Assembly (NCBI RefSeq): GCF_012849555.1
Contig: NZ_CP051685.1
Location: 1 to 64,000, forward strand
Direction: 5' to 3'
DNA length: 64,000 bases
Origin: Massilia forsythiae
GTDB taxonomy: Bacteria; Pseudomonadota; Gammaproteobacteria; Burkholderiales; Burkholderiaceae_D
Shown here: in pieces, positions 38,167 through 48,567 of the stretch
Position numbering within the stretch: the stretch's first letter is position 1
Layout of the letters: the number at the start of each line of letters is the position of its first letter
Position numbers and translations under genes: made by a program
The notes under the pieces: model-generated
What the model saw: the letters and a program-made list of their open reading frames with translations, nothing else
Databases searched by the model: none
What the model was told of the DNA's origin: nothing

Positions 38167-39319
38167 AGACGCGCTCCGGCGGCGGCAAGGCGTGCCGGTA
38201 TCCCGCCAGCAGGCCGGCATAGCGGCCCAGCACTTGCGGCAGGATGCGTTCCCAGTCGTAGTGCTCGACCGCTTTGCGCCGCGCCGCCAGGCCGATCCGG
38301 CCCAAGTCGCGCGCGTAGACCGCCTCGATCGCGCCGGCCAGGCTGTCCGGGCTGTTCGGCTCGGCCAGGATACCGGTGTCGCCGTCCACCAGCTCGGCCA
38401 CGCCGCCGCCGTTGGCGGCCACCACCGGCAGGCCGCAGGCCATGGCTTCCAGCACGATCAGGCCGAAGGTCTCGCAATCGCCCGGATGCACCAGCACGTC
38501 GCAGCCGGCCAGCAGGGCCGCCAGGCGGCGCTGGTCGCGCTCAAACGGCAGTCGGGAGATGTTGGATCCCGCCGGCAGGGCCGAACCGGCGGCGCCCCCT
38601 GCGCCGACCAGCAGCAGGTGATAGCGTCCGCCCAGCTTGCGCACCGCCTCGGCCAGCACCCCGAGCTTTTTTTCCGGCGTCACGCGGCCGGCGTAGACCA
38701 GCAGGCGCGTGCCGTCGCGCAGGCCGAGTCGCCGACGCAGCGCGGCGTCGCGCCGGCGCGGGTGGAATACGCCGCTGTCGATGCCGAGCGGCTGGTGCAC
38801 TGCGCCATGCACGCCGATCGCCTCCAGCTGCTGCACCATGACGCGGCTGGGCGCCAGCACCAGGTCGAACTGGCGGTACAAGTTGGCCAGGTAGCGGCAG
38901 GCGCCGCGCGCGATCCAGTCGCCGAGGCGCGGCTGCACCAGGCGCGGCAGGTCGGAGTGGTAGAACGCCACCGCCGGGATGTCGTGGCGGCGGCGCAGCC
39001 GCAGCGCAGCCCAGGCGCAGTGGCCGGCGTCGCCCGCCTCCACCAGGTCGGGGCGGGCGGCGGCCAGCAGGCGCGCCGGCGCGCCCACCGTCAGCGGCAT
39101 GCGGTAGCCGTGGAAGCCGGGCAGCCCGGCGGCCGGGATGCGCACCAGCGCCGGCACGGTGTAGCCGCAGGTTTCCACGTTGGGACTCATGATCGTGTGC
39201 CGGAATGCCGCGCCGTGCGCGTGGCGCCGCCGCGCCAGCCAGGCGGCCTTGGCATTCAGGTAGGTGCTGACGCCGCCGCCTTCGGCAGCGTAGAACATCG
39301 TGATGTCGACAAGGTGCAT
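38153..39319 (-). CDS. GT4-family glycosyltransferase
   Basis: 388 aa, GT-B fold family 4. N-terminal acceptor half opens VDITMFYAAEGGGVSTYL; donor half has RVTPEKKL, then ETFGLIVLEAMACGLPVV, the E-x7-E motif, and NGGGVAELV. The start (ATG 39319) has no strong RBS. It and the deacetylase gene form an overlapping pair. The substrate cannot be assigned; sugars linked to cell-surface polysaccharide or glycolipids are probable from the neighbour. Confidence 0.88.
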   Translation of the reverse strand: MHLVDITMFYAAEGGGVSTYLNAKAAWLARRRHAHGAAFRHTIMSPNVETCGYTVPALVRIPAAGLPGFHGYRMPLTVGAPARLLAAARPDLVEAGDAGHCAWAALRLRRRHDIPAVAFYHSDLPRLVQPRLGDWIARGACRYLANLYRQFDLVLAPSRVMVQQLEAIGVHGAVHQPLGIDSGVFHPRRRDAALRRRLGLRDGTRLLVYAGRVTPEKKLGVLAEAVRKLGGRYHLLLVGAGGAAGSALPAGSNISRLPFERDQRRLAALLAGCDVLVHPGDCETFGLIVLEAMACGLPVVAANGGGVAELVDGDTGILAEPNSPDSLAGAIEAVYARDLGRIGLAARRKAVEHYDWERILPQVLGRYAGLLAGYRHALPPPERVCVTD

Positions 39320-39435
39320 GCTGGGGTCCGGTGGAGGTCGGACCCACGATAGCAGTGGAAGCGGTATGCAGTTTGCGTACCGTCAACCGTATCCATCAGC
39401 CACTACTGGAGCGCCATGAAGGCGTTGCCGGGCGC

Positions 39436-40026
39436 TCAGGCGTCCCGACGGTCGAGCATGGCGCGCGCGATGGTGCCCGCATCCACGTATTCGAGTTCGC
39501 CGCCCACCGGCACGCCGCGCGCCAGCCGGCTCACCTTCAGCCCGCGCGCCTTGAGCATTTCGCTGACGTAGTGGGCAGTGGCTTCGCCTTCGTTGGTGAA
39601 ATTGGTGGCCAGCACCACTTCATCGACCAGGCCATCGGTGGCGCGCCCCACCAGCTTTTCCAGGTGCAGGTCCTTGGGACCGATACCGTCCAGCGGCGAC
39701 AGGCGTCCCATCAGCACGAAATACAGGCCTTTATACGTCAGGGTCTGCTCGATCATGACCTGGTCGGCCGGGGTCTCGACCACGCACAGCAGGGCGCGGT
39801 CGCGCGCCGTGTCCGAGCACAGCTCGCACACCTCGGTCTCGGAAAAGGTATTGCACATGGCGCAGTGATGCACCGCATCGACCGCCTGGTACAGCGCGCG
39901 CGACAGCATGGCCGCGCCCTCGCGGTCGTGCTGCAACAAGTGAAAAGCCATGCGCTGCGCCGACTTCGGACCGACGCCCGGCAGGCGGCGCAGGGCCTCG
40001 GTCAGGAAGTCGAGCGATCTGGACAT
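39436..40026 (-). CDS. recR: Recombination protein RecR
   Basis: 196 aa, usual length about 198. HhH region ([17 protein letters not shown]), Cys4 zinc site ([17 protein letters not shown]), Toprim domain ([16 protein letters not shown]) and C-terminal Walker-B-like region. Acts with RecF/RecO in gap repair. It is the last gene of the dnaX-ybaB-recR operon, 15 bp after ybaB. Confidence 0.97.
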   Translation of the reverse strand: MSRSLDFLTEALRRLPGVGPKSAQRMAFHLLQHDREGAAMLSRALYQAVDAVHHCAMCNTFSETEVCELCSDTARDRALLCVVETPADQVMIEQTLTYKGLYFVLMGRLSPLDGIGPKDLHLEKLVGRATDGLVDEVVLATNFTNEGEATAHYVSEMLKARGLKVSRLARGVPVGGELEYVDAGTIARAMLDRRDA

Positions 40027-40041
40027 GCGGATTCCCGGCCG

Positions 40042-40368
40042 TCAGAACGGCATCTTGAAGCCCGGCGGGATCGGCAGGCCGGCGGTCAGGCCGCTCATCT
40101 TTTCCTGGGTCGTGGTCTCGGCCTTGCGCATGGCGTCGTTGAAGGCAGCGGCGACCAGGTCTTCCAGCATGTCGCGGTCGTCGCCCAGCAGCGACGGGTC
40201 GATGGTGACGCGCTTGACGTCGTTCTTGCAGGTCATCACGACCTTGACCAGGCCGGCGCCCGACTGGCCTTCGACTTCGACCAGGGCCAGCTCTTCCTGC
40301 GCCTTCTTCATGTTGTCCTGCATGGACTGCACCTGCTTCATCATGCCTGCGAGCTGGTTCTTCATCAT
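40042..40368 (-). CDS. ybaB: YbaB/EbfC nucleoid-associated protein
   Basis: 108 aa from ATG 40368 (GGGAGAACCACC before it). A helix-strand-helix fold ([23 protein letters not shown], then [21 protein letters not shown]). It binds DNA non-specifically. Sits between dnaX and recR as is normal. The start upstream is an open frame and was not used. Confidence 0.96.
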   Translation of the reverse strand: MMKNQLAGMMKQVQSMQDNMKKAQEELALVEVEGQSGAGLVKVVMTCKNDVKRVTIDPSLLGDDRDMLEDLVAAAFNDAMRKAETTTQEKMSGLTAGLPIPPGFKMPF

Positions 40369-40468
40369 GGTGGTTCTCCCAAAAAAAGTCGGATGGTACG
40401 TCAATCCATGCGCAGCCGTCCAGGCGCATGGCGCTGCCGGGACAGGCCCGGCCGTTTCGATCGCGCGC

Positions 40469-42814
40469 TCAGGATGCAATCGGGCGCACCGAACCGGGCA
40501 CCACGAACGCGTCGAAGGTGCGTGCCATGTCCTGCACGAACGGATCGCGCTCGACCGTGTCCTCGGCTTCGCGCTGCAGGCGTTCGCGGCGCGCCTTGGC
40601 TTCGGCGCCGGCGGTGTACCACACCGGGCCGATCTCGGTGTCGACGTTCACGCGCACCGCCGGGAAGCGCTCCTGCAGGACGGCGCACAGTTTTTCGCTG
40701 TTGCCGCTGGCGCGCAGGGTGTCGACCGGCACGCGCAGTCGGAAGGTGGCGGCGCCGGCGTCGGCCACGCATTCGACCAGTTCGGTCTGCAGCGCCAGCT
40801 GCTGCGACACGCCGCGCAGCGCCAGGGTGGCGGCCAGCGCCGGCCAGTTGCCGTCCCAGCCGATCGCCGCCACCGGCACGATCACGTAGGCATACGGCGC
40901 CTGCTGCGCCGCCCTGGCCGCTTCGGCGGCGCGCACCGGCGCGGCGGATGGCGCGGCCTGCACGGCGGGCGCGTCCAGCGCCACCGCCGTGTCTTCGGAA
41001 AACTCCATCACCCAGGCCGGCGGCTCGTCGTCGGCCAGCGCCTGGCCGTAGTCCTGCGTATCCTGAGAGCGCGCCTGTGGCTGTGGCTGTTGCTGGTACT
41101 GGGCCTGGCCGCGCTGCTGGCCCTGCACCGGCGCCCGGCTTGCCGCCTGCGGCTGCGCTTGCGGACGCATGCCGCCGTCGCGCTGGCCGTTGGCCGCAGC
41201 GGCGGCGCCCTGCGCCACGGCCGGCCGGCCGGCGCCGCCCGGGCCATTGTCCCACGGCGCCGAAGGTGCGGATGGCGCGGACGGTACGGCCGGTGCCGCT
41301 GCGGACGGCTGCGACGGCGCCTGTGCACCCGCCGGCGGACTGTCGGCCGCCGCCGGCGCCGCACGGCGCGCGCCGCCCGGATTGCGCGACGCCGCGCGCG
41401 CCGCTTCCAGCGCGGCATTGATGGCGGCGCGCGCCGAGGTCATGGCCGGCGCCGCAGCTGCGCCCTGCTGGGCCAGCGAAGGTGCGGCAGCGGCCGGTGG
41501 GGACGGCGGCGCCGGCGGCACGGCCGCCTGCGCCGGCAACGACTGCGTAGCAGCCGGACGGCCCGGCGCGGCCGGCGGCGCCGTTGTGCCCGCCGCCGTT
41601 GTGCCCGCAGCCGCAGCGGCTGCCGCAGCGCGCCCGGCCGGCGCCCCGCCGCCGGCCGGCAACGGACGCGCAAGCGCCGCCGGCGCCGGGGCCGCCACCT
41701 GCTCGGACCCGCCCTGCCCCGGGCGGAACGCCAGCATGCGCAGCAGCGTCATGGTGAAGCCGGCGTACTCGTCCGGCGCCAGGCCGATCTCGTTGCGGCC
41801 GTGCACGGCGATCTGGTAATACAGCTGCACTTCCTGCGGGTCGAACTCGGTTGCCAGGCGCTGGATGTCGGCCAGTTCCGGCAAGTTGTCCGGCAGCGCC
41901 GCCGGCACCGTCTGCGCCAGCGCGATGCGGTGCAGCAGCGTGCCCAGGTCCTGCAGCGCGCCGTTGTAGGACAGGCTGCGGCTGGCCATCTCGTCGGCCA
42001 CCGCCATCAGGTCGGCGCCGTCCTGGCGCGCCAGCGCGTCCAGCAGGCGCACCAGGTAGGATTGGTCGAGCGCGCCCAGCATGCCCTGCACCGCTTCCAG
42101 CGTGACCGCGCCGGCGGCGTAAGCGATGGCCTGGTCGGTCAGCGACAGCGCGTCGCGCATCGAACCGTGCGCGCCCTGGGCCAGCAGGCGCAGCGCCGGC
42201 TGCTCGAAGCCGACGTCTTCCTGGCCCAGGATGTTTTCCAGGTGGCCGACGATGTGGCCGGGCGGCATCTGCTTGAGGTTGAACTGCAGGCAACGCGACA
42301 ACACCGTCACCGGGATCTTTTGCGGATCGGTGGTCGCCAGGATGAATTTCACGTGCTCGGGCGGCTCTTCCAGCGTCTTCAGCATGGCGTTGAAGGCGTG
42401 GTTGGTCAGCATGTGCACCTCGTCGATCATGTAGACCTTGAAGCGCGCGTTGCTGGGTGCGTACACCGCCTGTTCCAGCAGCTGGGCCATCTCGTCCACG
42501 CCGCGGTTGGAAGCGGCGTCCATCTCGACGTAGTCGACGAAACGGCCGGCATCGATCGCGCGGCACGGCTCGCACTGGCCGCAGGGCTCGGCCGTGATGT
42601 TGCCGTTGCCGTCCGGCCCGACGCAGTTGAGCGACTTGGCCAGGATGCGCGACAGCGTGGTCTTGCCCACCCCGCGCGTGCCGGTGAACAGGTAGGCGTG
42701 GTGCAGGCGTCCGGTGCGCAGCGCATGGGTCAGGGCACGGACCACGTGCTCCTGGCCGACCAGCGTGTCGAAATTGCGGGGACGGTATTTGCGGGCGAGG
42801 ACTTGATAGGACAT
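40469..42814 (-). CDS. dnaX: DNA polymerase III tau/gamma subunit DnaX
   Basis: 781 aa. Walker [12 protein letters not shown] (Lys51), zinc-binding cysteines 64, 78, 81 and 84, DEVH (Walker B), and sensor regions; then a long Ala/Pro-rich linker (about residues 375-610) and a C-terminal tau part that contacts polymerase and helicase. It loads the beta clamp. No programmed frameshift site for gamma was recognised. Co-transcribed with ybaB and recR; ybaB begins about 100 bp after it. Confidence 0.97.
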   Translation of the reverse strand: MSYQVLARKYRPRNFDTLVGQEHVVRALTHALRTGRLHHAYLFTGTRGVGKTTLSRILAKSLNCVGPDGNGNITAEPCGQCEPCRAIDAGRFVDYVEMDAASNRGVDEMAQLLEQAVYAPSNARFKVYMIDEVHMLTNHAFNAMLKTLEEPPEHVKFILATTDPQKIPVTVLSRCLQFNLKQMPPGHIVGHLENILGQEDVGFEQPALRLLAQGAHGSMRDALSLTDQAIAYAAGAVTLEAVQGMLGALDQSYLVRLLDALARQDGADLMAVADEMASRSLSYNGALQDLGTLLHRIALAQTVPAALPDNLPELADIQRLATEFDPQEVQLYYQIAVHGRNEIGLAPDEYAGFTMTLLRMLAFRPGQGGSEQVAAPAPAALARPLPAGGGAPAGRAAAAAAAAGTTAAGTTAPPAAPGRPAATQSLPAQAAVPPAPPSPPAAAAPSLAQQGAAAAPAMTSARAAINAALEAARAASRNPGGARRAAPAAADSPPAGAQAPSQPSAAAPAVPSAPSAPSAPWDNGPGGAGRPAVAQGAAAAANGQRDGGMRPQAQPQAASRAPVQGQQRGQAQYQQQPQPQARSQDTQDYGQALADDEPPAWVMEFSEDTAVALDAPAVQAAPSAAPVRAAEAARAAQQAPYAYVIVPVAAIGWDGNWPALAATLALRGVSQQLALQTELVECVADAGAATFRLRVPVDTLRASGNSEKLCAVLQERFPAVRVNVDTEIGPVWYTAGAEAKARRERLQREAEDTVERDPFVQDMARTFDAFVVPGSVRPIAS

Positions 42815-42884
42815 GCCCTCGATTTTACCGCAGTTGACTGTCCGCGAACACTCGGGCGTGGCGCCCGGATGCGCCTGGTTTCAA

Positions 42885-44405
42885 TCAGGAAAGTCCGGGA
42901 GCAGCGACGCCGCCATCCAGCCAGGGGGCGTCGGTCAGGGCCGGGACCGGTACCACGCCAGCGGCGCCGGTGACGGCGGCAGCGGGTGCGACCAGGAACA
43001 CGCGCACCGCCCGCGCCAGCTCGGCCGCGTGTGCCTGCAGCGCAACAGCCGCTTCGGCGGCATCGTCGACGCGCGCACTGCTTTGCCGTGTCGCATCGTC
43101 CATCGCCGAGATGGCGCCGCCGATCTCGGCCACCTCGCGCGCCTGCTCGGCGCTGGCGGCGCTGATCTCGGCGATCACGCTCGATACGCGGCGCACGCTG
43201 GCCACCACCTCGTCCATCGTGGCGCCGGCATCGCGCACCAGGCTGCTGCCCGCCGTCACCTGCGCCACCGATTCGCCGATCAGCGCCTTGATCTCGGCCG
43301 CCGCCGCAGCGGCGCGCTGGGCCAGGCTGCGGACTTCGCCCGCCACCACGCCGAAGCCGCGCCCCTGCTCGCCGGCGCGGGCCGCCTCCACCGCGGCATT
43401 CAGCGCCAGCAGATTGGTCTGGAACGCAATGCCGTCGATGACACCGATGATGTCGACGATCCTGCGCGACGACGCATCGATGGCCTGCATGGTGTCGACC
43501 ACCCGCCCCACCGCGGCGCCGCCGCGCACCGCCACCCCGGCCGCGGCGCCGGCCAGCCCGTCGGCGCGCTGCGCATGCTCGGCATTGCGGCGGACGTTGG
43601 CGGTCAGCGCCGACATCGTCTCCAGCGTGGCGCGGATCGATGCGCCCTGCAGTTCGGCATGGCGCGCCAGCGCGGCATTGTCGTGCACGATGCGCCCCGA
43701 GGCGGCCTCGGTCAGGCCGACGTTGTCCTGCACGCTGGCCAGGGTCCGCTGCAGCGTGCGCATGACCGCATCCAGGCTGCGGGCGCTGCGGCTGCTGGCC
43801 GGAAAGGCGCCGGGACGCAGATCGATGGCGTCCGGCTGCGCGGTCATGGCCTGCACCGCCACCTGCAATTCAGCGGCCTGCAAGGCCTGGCGCGCCAGCA
43901 TGCGCGCCAGGTAGCACAGCACCGCGGTCTCGACCACCACGTAGGCGGCATGCACCAGCACGATGCCGATGCCGGGCCGCGACAGGCACCAGGTGGGAAA
44001 TCCCAACTCCTGCAGGCGGTTGAAGGCGAGATGGTGCAGGGCCACGACGGCGGCCGCGGTGCCGATCACCATAAGGTCGCGGTAGCACAGCAGGAAGGCC
44101 AGCAGCACGAAGATACCGAAATGGGCTTCGGTGCGGCCGGCTGCCTGGTGGATGTGCAAGGCAGAAAACACCATGAAGGCCACGCCGACCAGCACGCGCG
44201 CCGGCCGGCCGGCGCCGCCGCACAGCAACAGCGCGCTCGGCAGCGCCGCCGCCGGCAGGCCGACCATGAAAGCCCACTGCCAGGTATCGTACAAGGGCGC
44301 CAGGCCCAGCGACACCAGCCACAATCCCCACAGGATCCAGATCATGAGGCGGTCGGCGCTGCGGTGGTGCAGCTCGAGAATGTGGCGGATGGCGGGATTG
44401 GACAC
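42885..44405 (-). CDS. Membrane chemoreceptor (MCP)
   Basis: 506 aa. The first 185 residues hold about six membrane helices ([33 protein letters not shown], and more), unlike the usual periplasmic ligand domain; the rest is a cytoplasmic signalling domain with the hairpin tip [27 protein letters not shown]. It should control CheA/motility. There are no che genes in the window. A multi-helix sensor of this type may sense membrane or redox state; inference. It reads away from the 4.5S RNA. Confidence 0.88.
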   Translation of the reverse strand: MSNPAIRHILELHHRSADRLMIWILWGLWLVSLGLAPLYDTWQWAFMVGLPAAALPSALLLCGGAGRPARVLVGVAFMVFSALHIHQAAGRTEAHFGIFVLLAFLLCYRDLMVIGTAAAVVALHHLAFNRLQELGFPTWCLSRPGIGIVLVHAAYVVVETAVLCYLARMLARQALQAAELQVAVQAMTAQPDAIDLRPGAFPASSRSARSLDAVMRTLQRTLASVQDNVGLTEAASGRIVHDNAALARHAELQGASIRATLETMSALTANVRRNAEHAQRADGLAGAAAGVAVRGGAAVGRVVDTMQAIDASSRRIVDIIGVIDGIAFQTNLLALNAAVEAARAGEQGRGFGVVAGEVRSLAQRAAAAAAEIKALIGESVAQVTAGSSLVRDAGATMDEVVASVRRVSSVIAEISAASAEQAREVAEIGGAISAMDDATRQSSARVDDAAEAAVALQAHAAELARAVRVFLVAPAAAVTGAAGVVPVPALTDAPWLDGGVAAPGLS

Positions 44406-44730
44406 GGGGCGCTCGTCGGTCTGATTGCAGTCGAATCGGGAATTTCGTCAATTCCCTGTCATTACAACACTGTATCAGATAACGAGAAACCAGATTTTTT
44501 TACTAAAAGAAACTTTTGTTCCAGAATCTTTAGCCAAAATTTGACGAATTTGCGGCAAACATGCGCTGTGCGTACGGCGTCGACATGCCGATCGTTTCAA
44601 ATAGGCGGTGCGACTGGTGCACGAACCGTGGAAAAAAAACTGTATCGAACGAGCGGACGAGACGAATTCACCGGATATGCATCCCGAAAGACAAATGCGG
44701 AAGGGAGTTCGAGCGGAGAGAGGGAAAGTA
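44406..44730. other. AT-rich intergenic stretch between MCP and 4.5S RNA
   Basis: 325 bp with visibly lower GC than the surroundings (e.g. runs of A and T near 44,490-44,530). I found no convincing gene, RNA or promoter pair. It must contain the chemoreceptor promoter, read leftward. Confidence 0.5.
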
Positions 44731-44826
44731 GGCGAGCCTGATCTGCGGCACTTGCGGTGAACGGCTTTGGCTGCTTCGTTCCCGACCTGACCAGGTAAAC
44801 CATGCCGCAATGCGCAGGGGCCCGCC
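44731..44826 (-). ncRNA. ffs: 4.5S RNA (SRP RNA)
   Basis: About 96 nt. The conserved core GGTTTACCTGGTCAGGTCGG, then GAACGAAGCAGCC, matches the SRP RNA apical loop and asymmetric loop. GGCGGGCC at the 5' end pairs with GGCTCGCC at the 3' end. It lies next to dnaX as in many betaproteobacteria. The promoter has TTGCCT and TATAAT at 17-bp spacing. Confidence 0.95.
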
Positions 44827-44833
44827 AGCGCAC

Positions 44834-44862
44834 ATTATAACCGACCGGGCGGCGCCAGGCAA
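44834..44862 (-). promoter_or_regulatory. 4.5S RNA promoter
   Basis: Read leftward: -35 TTGCCT (44862-44857), 17-bp spacer, -10 TATAAT (44839-44834). The predicted start is about 7 bases downstream, at the RNA 5' end. Confidence 0.9.
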
Positions 44863-44877
44863 ACCGGCAACCGCTAA

Positions 44878-45033
44878 GAACCTATCTCAGTAGGCAGGGG
44901 AAAGCTAATGGCGATGCATGGCAAGCAGGGGCAAGGCGTGAGGACGCCGCATGGCGAGCCATGCAAGGACGAGCAGCGCAGCACCTGTTTGGCAGGCGCG
45001 CCAGTAGCGACTCCGGACTACTGAGATAGGTTC
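44878..45033. mobile_element. 156-bp MITE-like element
   Basis: GAACCTATCTCAGTAG (44878-44893) is repeated in inverted orientation as CTACTGAGATAGGTTC (45018-45033). The flanks are TAA on both sides (44875-44877 and 45034-45036), a target-site duplication. The inside is about 124 bp and has no gene. Inverted ends plus a 3-bp duplication fit a non-autonomous element moved by an IS5-like transposase; this family name is inference. Confidence 0.8.
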
Positions 45034-45052
45034 TAAATGCCGACGATCGTGC

Positions 45053-45188
45053 AGGGTGGACATGGCCGGCGAGGCGGGTTTGCCGTCCATGCGTCGATCG
45101 ATATCGGTTGCGCCATGTCGCCGGGTGATCCTGCAGCTGACGATCACCGCGTGGACGGCAGAGCCAGCTAGGCGCCCCCGTCCACCCT
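45053..45188. repeat. Inverted repeat with 9-bp arms
   Basis: AGGGTGGAC (45053-45061) and GTCCACCCT (45180-45188) flank a 118-bp centre, next to the MITE-like element. It may be another small mobile element or a folded RNA. Confidence 0.4.
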
Positions 45189-45223
45189 ACCTGCATACTA
45201 TATAGATAGGTATCGTAGGCAAG

Positions 45224-46711
45224 CTACAGGCCCAGCTGCTGCCAGATCCCGTCGACACGCGCCTTGACTTCCGGCGTCATGGCGATCGGCACGCCCCACT
45301 CGCGGTCGGTCTCGCCCGGCCACTTGTTGGTGGCGTCGATGCCCATCTTGCTGCCGAGGCCGCTGACCGGCGAGGCGAAATCGAGGTAGTCGATCGGCGT
45401 ATTGTCCACTAACACCGTATCGCGGGTCGGATCGACGCGCGTGGTGATGGCCCAGATCACTTCCTTCCAGTCGCGCACGTCGACGTCCTCGTCCACCACC
45501 ACGATGAACTTGGTGTACATGAACTGCCGCAGGAAGCTCCACACCCCGAACATCACGCGCTTGGCATGGCCGGCGTACTGCTTCTTCATCTGCACCACGG
45601 CCATGCGGTAGCTGCAACCTTCCGGCGGCAGGTAGAAGTCGGTGATTTCCGTAAACTGCTTCTGCAGCAGCGGAATGAAGACTTCGTTCAGCGCCACGCC
45701 CAGCACGGCCGGCTCGTCCGGCGGCTTGCCGGTATAGGTCGAGTGGTAGATCGGGTCGCGCCGCATGGTGATGCGGTCGATGGTGAATACCGGGAACCAG
45801 TCCTGCTCGTTGTAGTAGCCGGTATGGTCGCCGTACGGCCCTTCCAGCGCATGCTCGAAGCCGGACGGATGCGTTTCGTCCGGATAGATATTCCCTTCGA
45901 GTACGATCTCGGCGCCGGCCGGCACCCGCAGTTCGCTGCCGATGGCCTTGGTCAGCACGGTACGCTGGCCGCGCAGCAGGCCGGCGAACTGGTATTCGGA
46001 CAAGGTATCCGGCACCGGCGTCACCGCCCCCAGGATGGTGGCCGGATCGGCGCCGAGCGCCACCGCGACCGGATACGGCTGCCCCGGATTGGCGATGCAG
46101 TGCTCGCGGAAATCCAGCGCGCCGCCGCGGTGCGCCAGCCAGCGCATGATCACCTTGTTCGGCCCCAGCACCTGCTGGCGGTAGATGCCCAGGTTCTGGC
46201 GCTTCTTGTGCGGCCCCTTGGTGATCACCAGCCCCCAGGTGATCAGGGGTGCGACGTCGCCCGGCCAGCAATGCTGGATCGGCAGCCGGCCCAGGTCGAC
46301 ATCCTTGCCTTCCCAGACGATTTCCTGGCACGGCGCGCCCTTGATTTCCTTGGGAGCCATGTCCCACACCGCCTTGACGAGCGAGCCCATGCCGACGATG
46401 TCCTTGAATCCCTTGGGCGGCTCCGGCTCTTTCAAGCGTGCCAGCACGTGGCCGATGCGGCGCAATTCGCTCACGTCGTCCGCGCCCATCCCCAGCGCCA
46501 CCCGGCGCGGCGTGCCGAACAGGTTGCCCAGCACCGGGATGGTATGGCCGGTCGGATTCTCGAACAGCAGCGCCGGGCCGCCGGCGCGCAGGGTGCGGTC
46601 GCACACCTCGGTCATTTCCAGATTGGGCGAGACCGGCAAGGAAATCCGTTTTAATTCGCCAATTTCTTGCAAATTGACAATAAAATCACGTAAATCTGAA
46701 TAGTTCATCAC
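45224..46711 (-). CDS. ubiD: UbiD-family prenylated-FMN decarboxylase
   Basis: 495 aa, the normal length. Conserved regions: MKYxDLRDF-like start ([18 protein letters not shown]), [12 protein letters not shown] and the Glu/Arg active-site region ([19 protein letters not shown]). Performs decarboxylation of polyprenyl-hydroxybenzoate in ubiquinone synthesis, with UbiX-made prenylated FMN. Near the 6S RNA candidate that reads away. Start MM at 46711 or three bases later. Confidence 0.97.
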   Translation of the reverse strand: MMNYSDLRDFIVNLQEIGELKRISLPVSPNLEMTEVCDRTLRAGGPALLFENPTGHTIPVLGNLFGTPRRVALGMGADDVSELRRIGHVLARLKEPEPPKGFKDIVGMGSLVKAVWDMAPKEIKGAPCQEIVWEGKDVDLGRLPIQHCWPGDVAPLITWGLVITKGPHKKRQNLGIYRQQVLGPNKVIMRWLAHRGGALDFREHCIANPGQPYPVAVALGADPATILGAVTPVPDTLSEYQFAGLLRGQRTVLTKAIGSELRVPAGAEIVLEGNIYPDETHPSGFEHALEGPYGDHTGYYNEQDWFPVFTIDRITMRRDPIYHSTYTGKPPDEPAVLGVALNEVFIPLLQKQFTEITDFYLPPEGCSYRMAVVQMKKQYAGHAKRVMFGVWSFLRQFMYTKFIVVVDEDVDVRDWKEVIWAITTRVDPTRDTVLVDNTPIDYLDFASPVSGLGSKMGIDATNKWPGETDREWGVPIAMTPEVKARVDGIWQQLGL

Positions 46712-46840
46712 TTTTTAATTCTTTTTTACATCTTTTGAGGTTAGACAACAACTTAAGGCAAGTAGTTGATTTGCCAAGGAATTGATGAGCTACGATGCCT
46801 CCTTTAGATCTAAAAGTTATAGAACGCTAAAGTGCTAGTA

Positions 46841-46869
46841 TTGACTTGATATAAACCAGCTTCTACAAT
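46841..46869 (+). promoter_or_regulatory. Promoter of the 6S RNA candidate
   Basis: TTGACT (46841-46846), 17-bp spacer, TACAAT (46864-46869): a near-consensus sigma70 promoter reading right, with no protein start within 300 bp. Confidence 0.85.
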
Positions 46870-46875
46870 CCGCCG

Positions 46876-47055
46876 TAATCAAGTGAGGCAGGCCCGTCCA
46901 GGACGTGATTCTAGCCGGTCTCATTCTTTCACGGGGTCGGGGCCCCAACGACATTGTAGGAGTGTTTTCCCTGGGCGTCTGCCCAACCGAACCCCGAGAC
47001 AGTTGCAAGCCACTGGGCGCCTCCATCGCAGCGCGGCCCAGCTCTAGCAAGCAAT
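46876..47055 (+). ncRNA. ssrS: 6S RNA candidate
   Basis: About 180 nt, like 6S RNA (183-184 nt in E. coli). A strong promoter starts it. The folding fits: GAGGC and GCCC (46885-46895, two-base bulge) pair with GGGC and GCCTC (47015-47023) as closing stem; then unpaired strands of 22 and 14 nt form the central bubble; then GTCT/AGAC (46918/46997), CGGGG.CGG/CCG.CCCCG, and an apical hairpin TGGGC-GTCT-GCCCA (46972-46985). 3' end is approximate. The layout is typical of 6S; sequence identity was not checked against known members. Confidence 0.75.
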
Positions 47056-47176
47056 GACGGCGTTGGTCGACCGCTGCGAGCGGCGACAGACGGTTTCTGA
47101 TGCACGGCAACGGTATCTTTTGACGCAGCGCTTCGCGCCGCGCAGATATCGCTTTGTCCGCGACAAAGGAGAAACG

Positions 47177-48151
47177 ATGATCCATCGCTTCATCGGCACG
47201 AGCGCAAGGCTCGTCCAAAACATGGCTCGCCAGCCAGTTACGTGGTCTAGTTCCGCGATCAAGACGGCACGCGGTATCCTTACCACCGCGCAACATACCT
47301 TGACCGTATTCGGTCTTTCCGCAGTCGGCGTGCTCGCCCTGCTGTACTGCCGCCCCGATGTCGCCAGACAAGTGTCGGATTTCCTCCATCCGCAGCGCCA
47401 TGCCGTGACGCCGCTTGCGGCGGACGCACAGGCGCACCGGATCGTGGCCGCACCGGCAGCCGTGGCCGCCAGGCCTGCCTCGGCGGACAACGGTGCTGGC
47501 GCCGTGGCGGTGACTGCCGTCAACCGCGACGACCAGGCTCCCGGCCATGCGACGCGCCAGCAGAAGTACGTGACGGACTGGCTGTCGCGCCGCTACCGCG
47601 TGGCCGGCGACGCCGCCAACATGCTGGTCTCGACCGCCTACAGCACGGCGCACGACATCAAGCTCGATCCGCTGCTGATCCTGGCAGTGATGGCGATCGA
47701 GTCGGGCTTGAATCCGTTCGCGGAAAGCCCGGTCGGTGCACAAGGCCTGATGCAGGTGATGGCCAAGGTGCATCGCGACAAGTTCGCCCAGGTCGGCGGC
47801 GCCAAGGCCGCGCTGAACCCGGTTGCCAACATCCGCGTGGGCGCCCTGATCCTGAAGGATTATGTGAAGCGCACCGGTTCGGTCGAAGGCGGACTGAAGA
47901 GCTATGTCGGCGCCGGCCCGGACGACGATTCCGGCTACGGCTCCAAGGTGCTGGCCGAGTACCGCCGCCTGAAGCAGGTCGCGATCGGCAAGGACGTGCC
48001 GATCTACACGACCACGTCGACCCCGGCGGCGGCGGCTTCGTCGGCTACGCTGGCGCAGAAGTCGGTGGTGGCGCCGGTGCGTGCCGACAGCGGCGACGGC
48101 GAGACCACGCATGGCGCCAGCCAGGGCGGCGAGACCGTCGCCGGCCTGTAA
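47177..48151 (+). CDS. Lytic transglycosylase (GH23 SLT)
   Basis: 324 aa from ATG 47177 with GACAAAGGAGAAACG ahead of it; the open frame 120 bases further upstream is not used. One membrane helix (about residues 35-52, TLTVFGLSAVGVLALLYC), an Ala/Pro linker, then the SLT domain with AVMAIESGLNPFAESPVGAQGLMQV, where Glu of AIES is the catalytic residue. Cleaves murein glycan. The C-terminal 50 residues are low-complexity. Anchored in the inner membrane, acting in the periplasm. Confidence 0.93.
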   Translation: MIHRFIGTSARLVQNMARQPVTWSSSAIKTARGILTTAQHTLTVFGLSAVGVLALLYCRPDVARQVSDFLHPQRHAVTPLAADAQAHRIVAAPAAVAARPASADNGAGAVAVTAVNRDDQAPGHATRQQKYVTDWLSRRYRVAGDAANMLVSTAYSTAHDIKLDPLLILAVMAIESGLNPFAESPVGAQGLMQVMAKVHRDKFAQVGGAKAALNPVANIRVGALILKDYVKRTGSVEGGLKSYVGAGPDDDSGYGSKVLAEYRRLKQVAIGKDVPIYTTTSTPAAAASSATLAQKSVVAPVRADSGDGETTHGASQGGETVAGL

Positions 48152-48228
48152 GGTTTTACCTGGTCGAAAGCCATTGTGGTGTATTGCCCGTGGCTTTCCT
48201 TCGCAGCGCCGTCCGCCCGGCGGAAACG

Positions 48229-48257
48229 GGTGCGGCACGATCGCATCGTGCCGCACC
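48229..48257. repeat. 13-bp hairpin after the transglycosylase gene
   Basis: GGTGCGGCACGAT (48229-48241) pairs perfectly with ATCGTGCCGCACC (48245-48257) across a three-base loop. No T tract follows. It lies about 80 bp after the transglycosylase gene, within the 416-bp gap 48152-48567 which otherwise has only the nusB terminator. Confidence 0.7.
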
Positions 48258-48490
48258 GGGCTTGCCGTATCGCTTCCATCCGGTGCGGACGGCGCTGCCT
48301 TTTTCCTTCCCCCTGTCCGCACGCCGCGTTTCGACTGCGTCGTCTCGCTTTCCCTGCCACGCCTTGCATGCCGGGGCGAATGGCGCTCGCAGCGCATTCG
48401 CCTGTCTGTATCCTTGTTGTGAAATGTCGGTTAGTTGCGAATAATTTAACAAAGGACGAGTTTCATCACCCTGCTCGTGTTGCACACAGC

Positions 48491-48521
48491 AAAAAAGCCG
48501 TCCCGGATTCCCGGGACGGCT
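48491..48521 (-). terminator. Terminator after nusB
   Basis: Read leftward: AGCCGTCCCGG (48521-48511), four-base loop, CCGGGACGGCT (48506-48496), then a run of T. Excellent rho-independent terminator for the ribBA-ribH-nusB operon. Confidence 0.95.
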
Positions 48522-48567
48522 CTTTCGATACAGGAAACGGACGGCGATAAAGCCGGCCTTCCGCCGG

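Noticed and set aside
40469..42814. Programmed frameshift in dnaX for the gamma subunit
   Set aside because: No A-rich slippery heptamer followed by a stem was found; only a short GAAAAAC at the C-terminal part.
44882..45196. 104-aa minus frame across the MITE-like element
   Set aside because: Spans an element with inverted ends and an unrelated repeat; no domain, no RBS.
46835..48397. 520-aa minus frame across the 6S candidate and transglycosylase
   Set aside because: No domain; overlaps a well-supported gene and a structured RNA.
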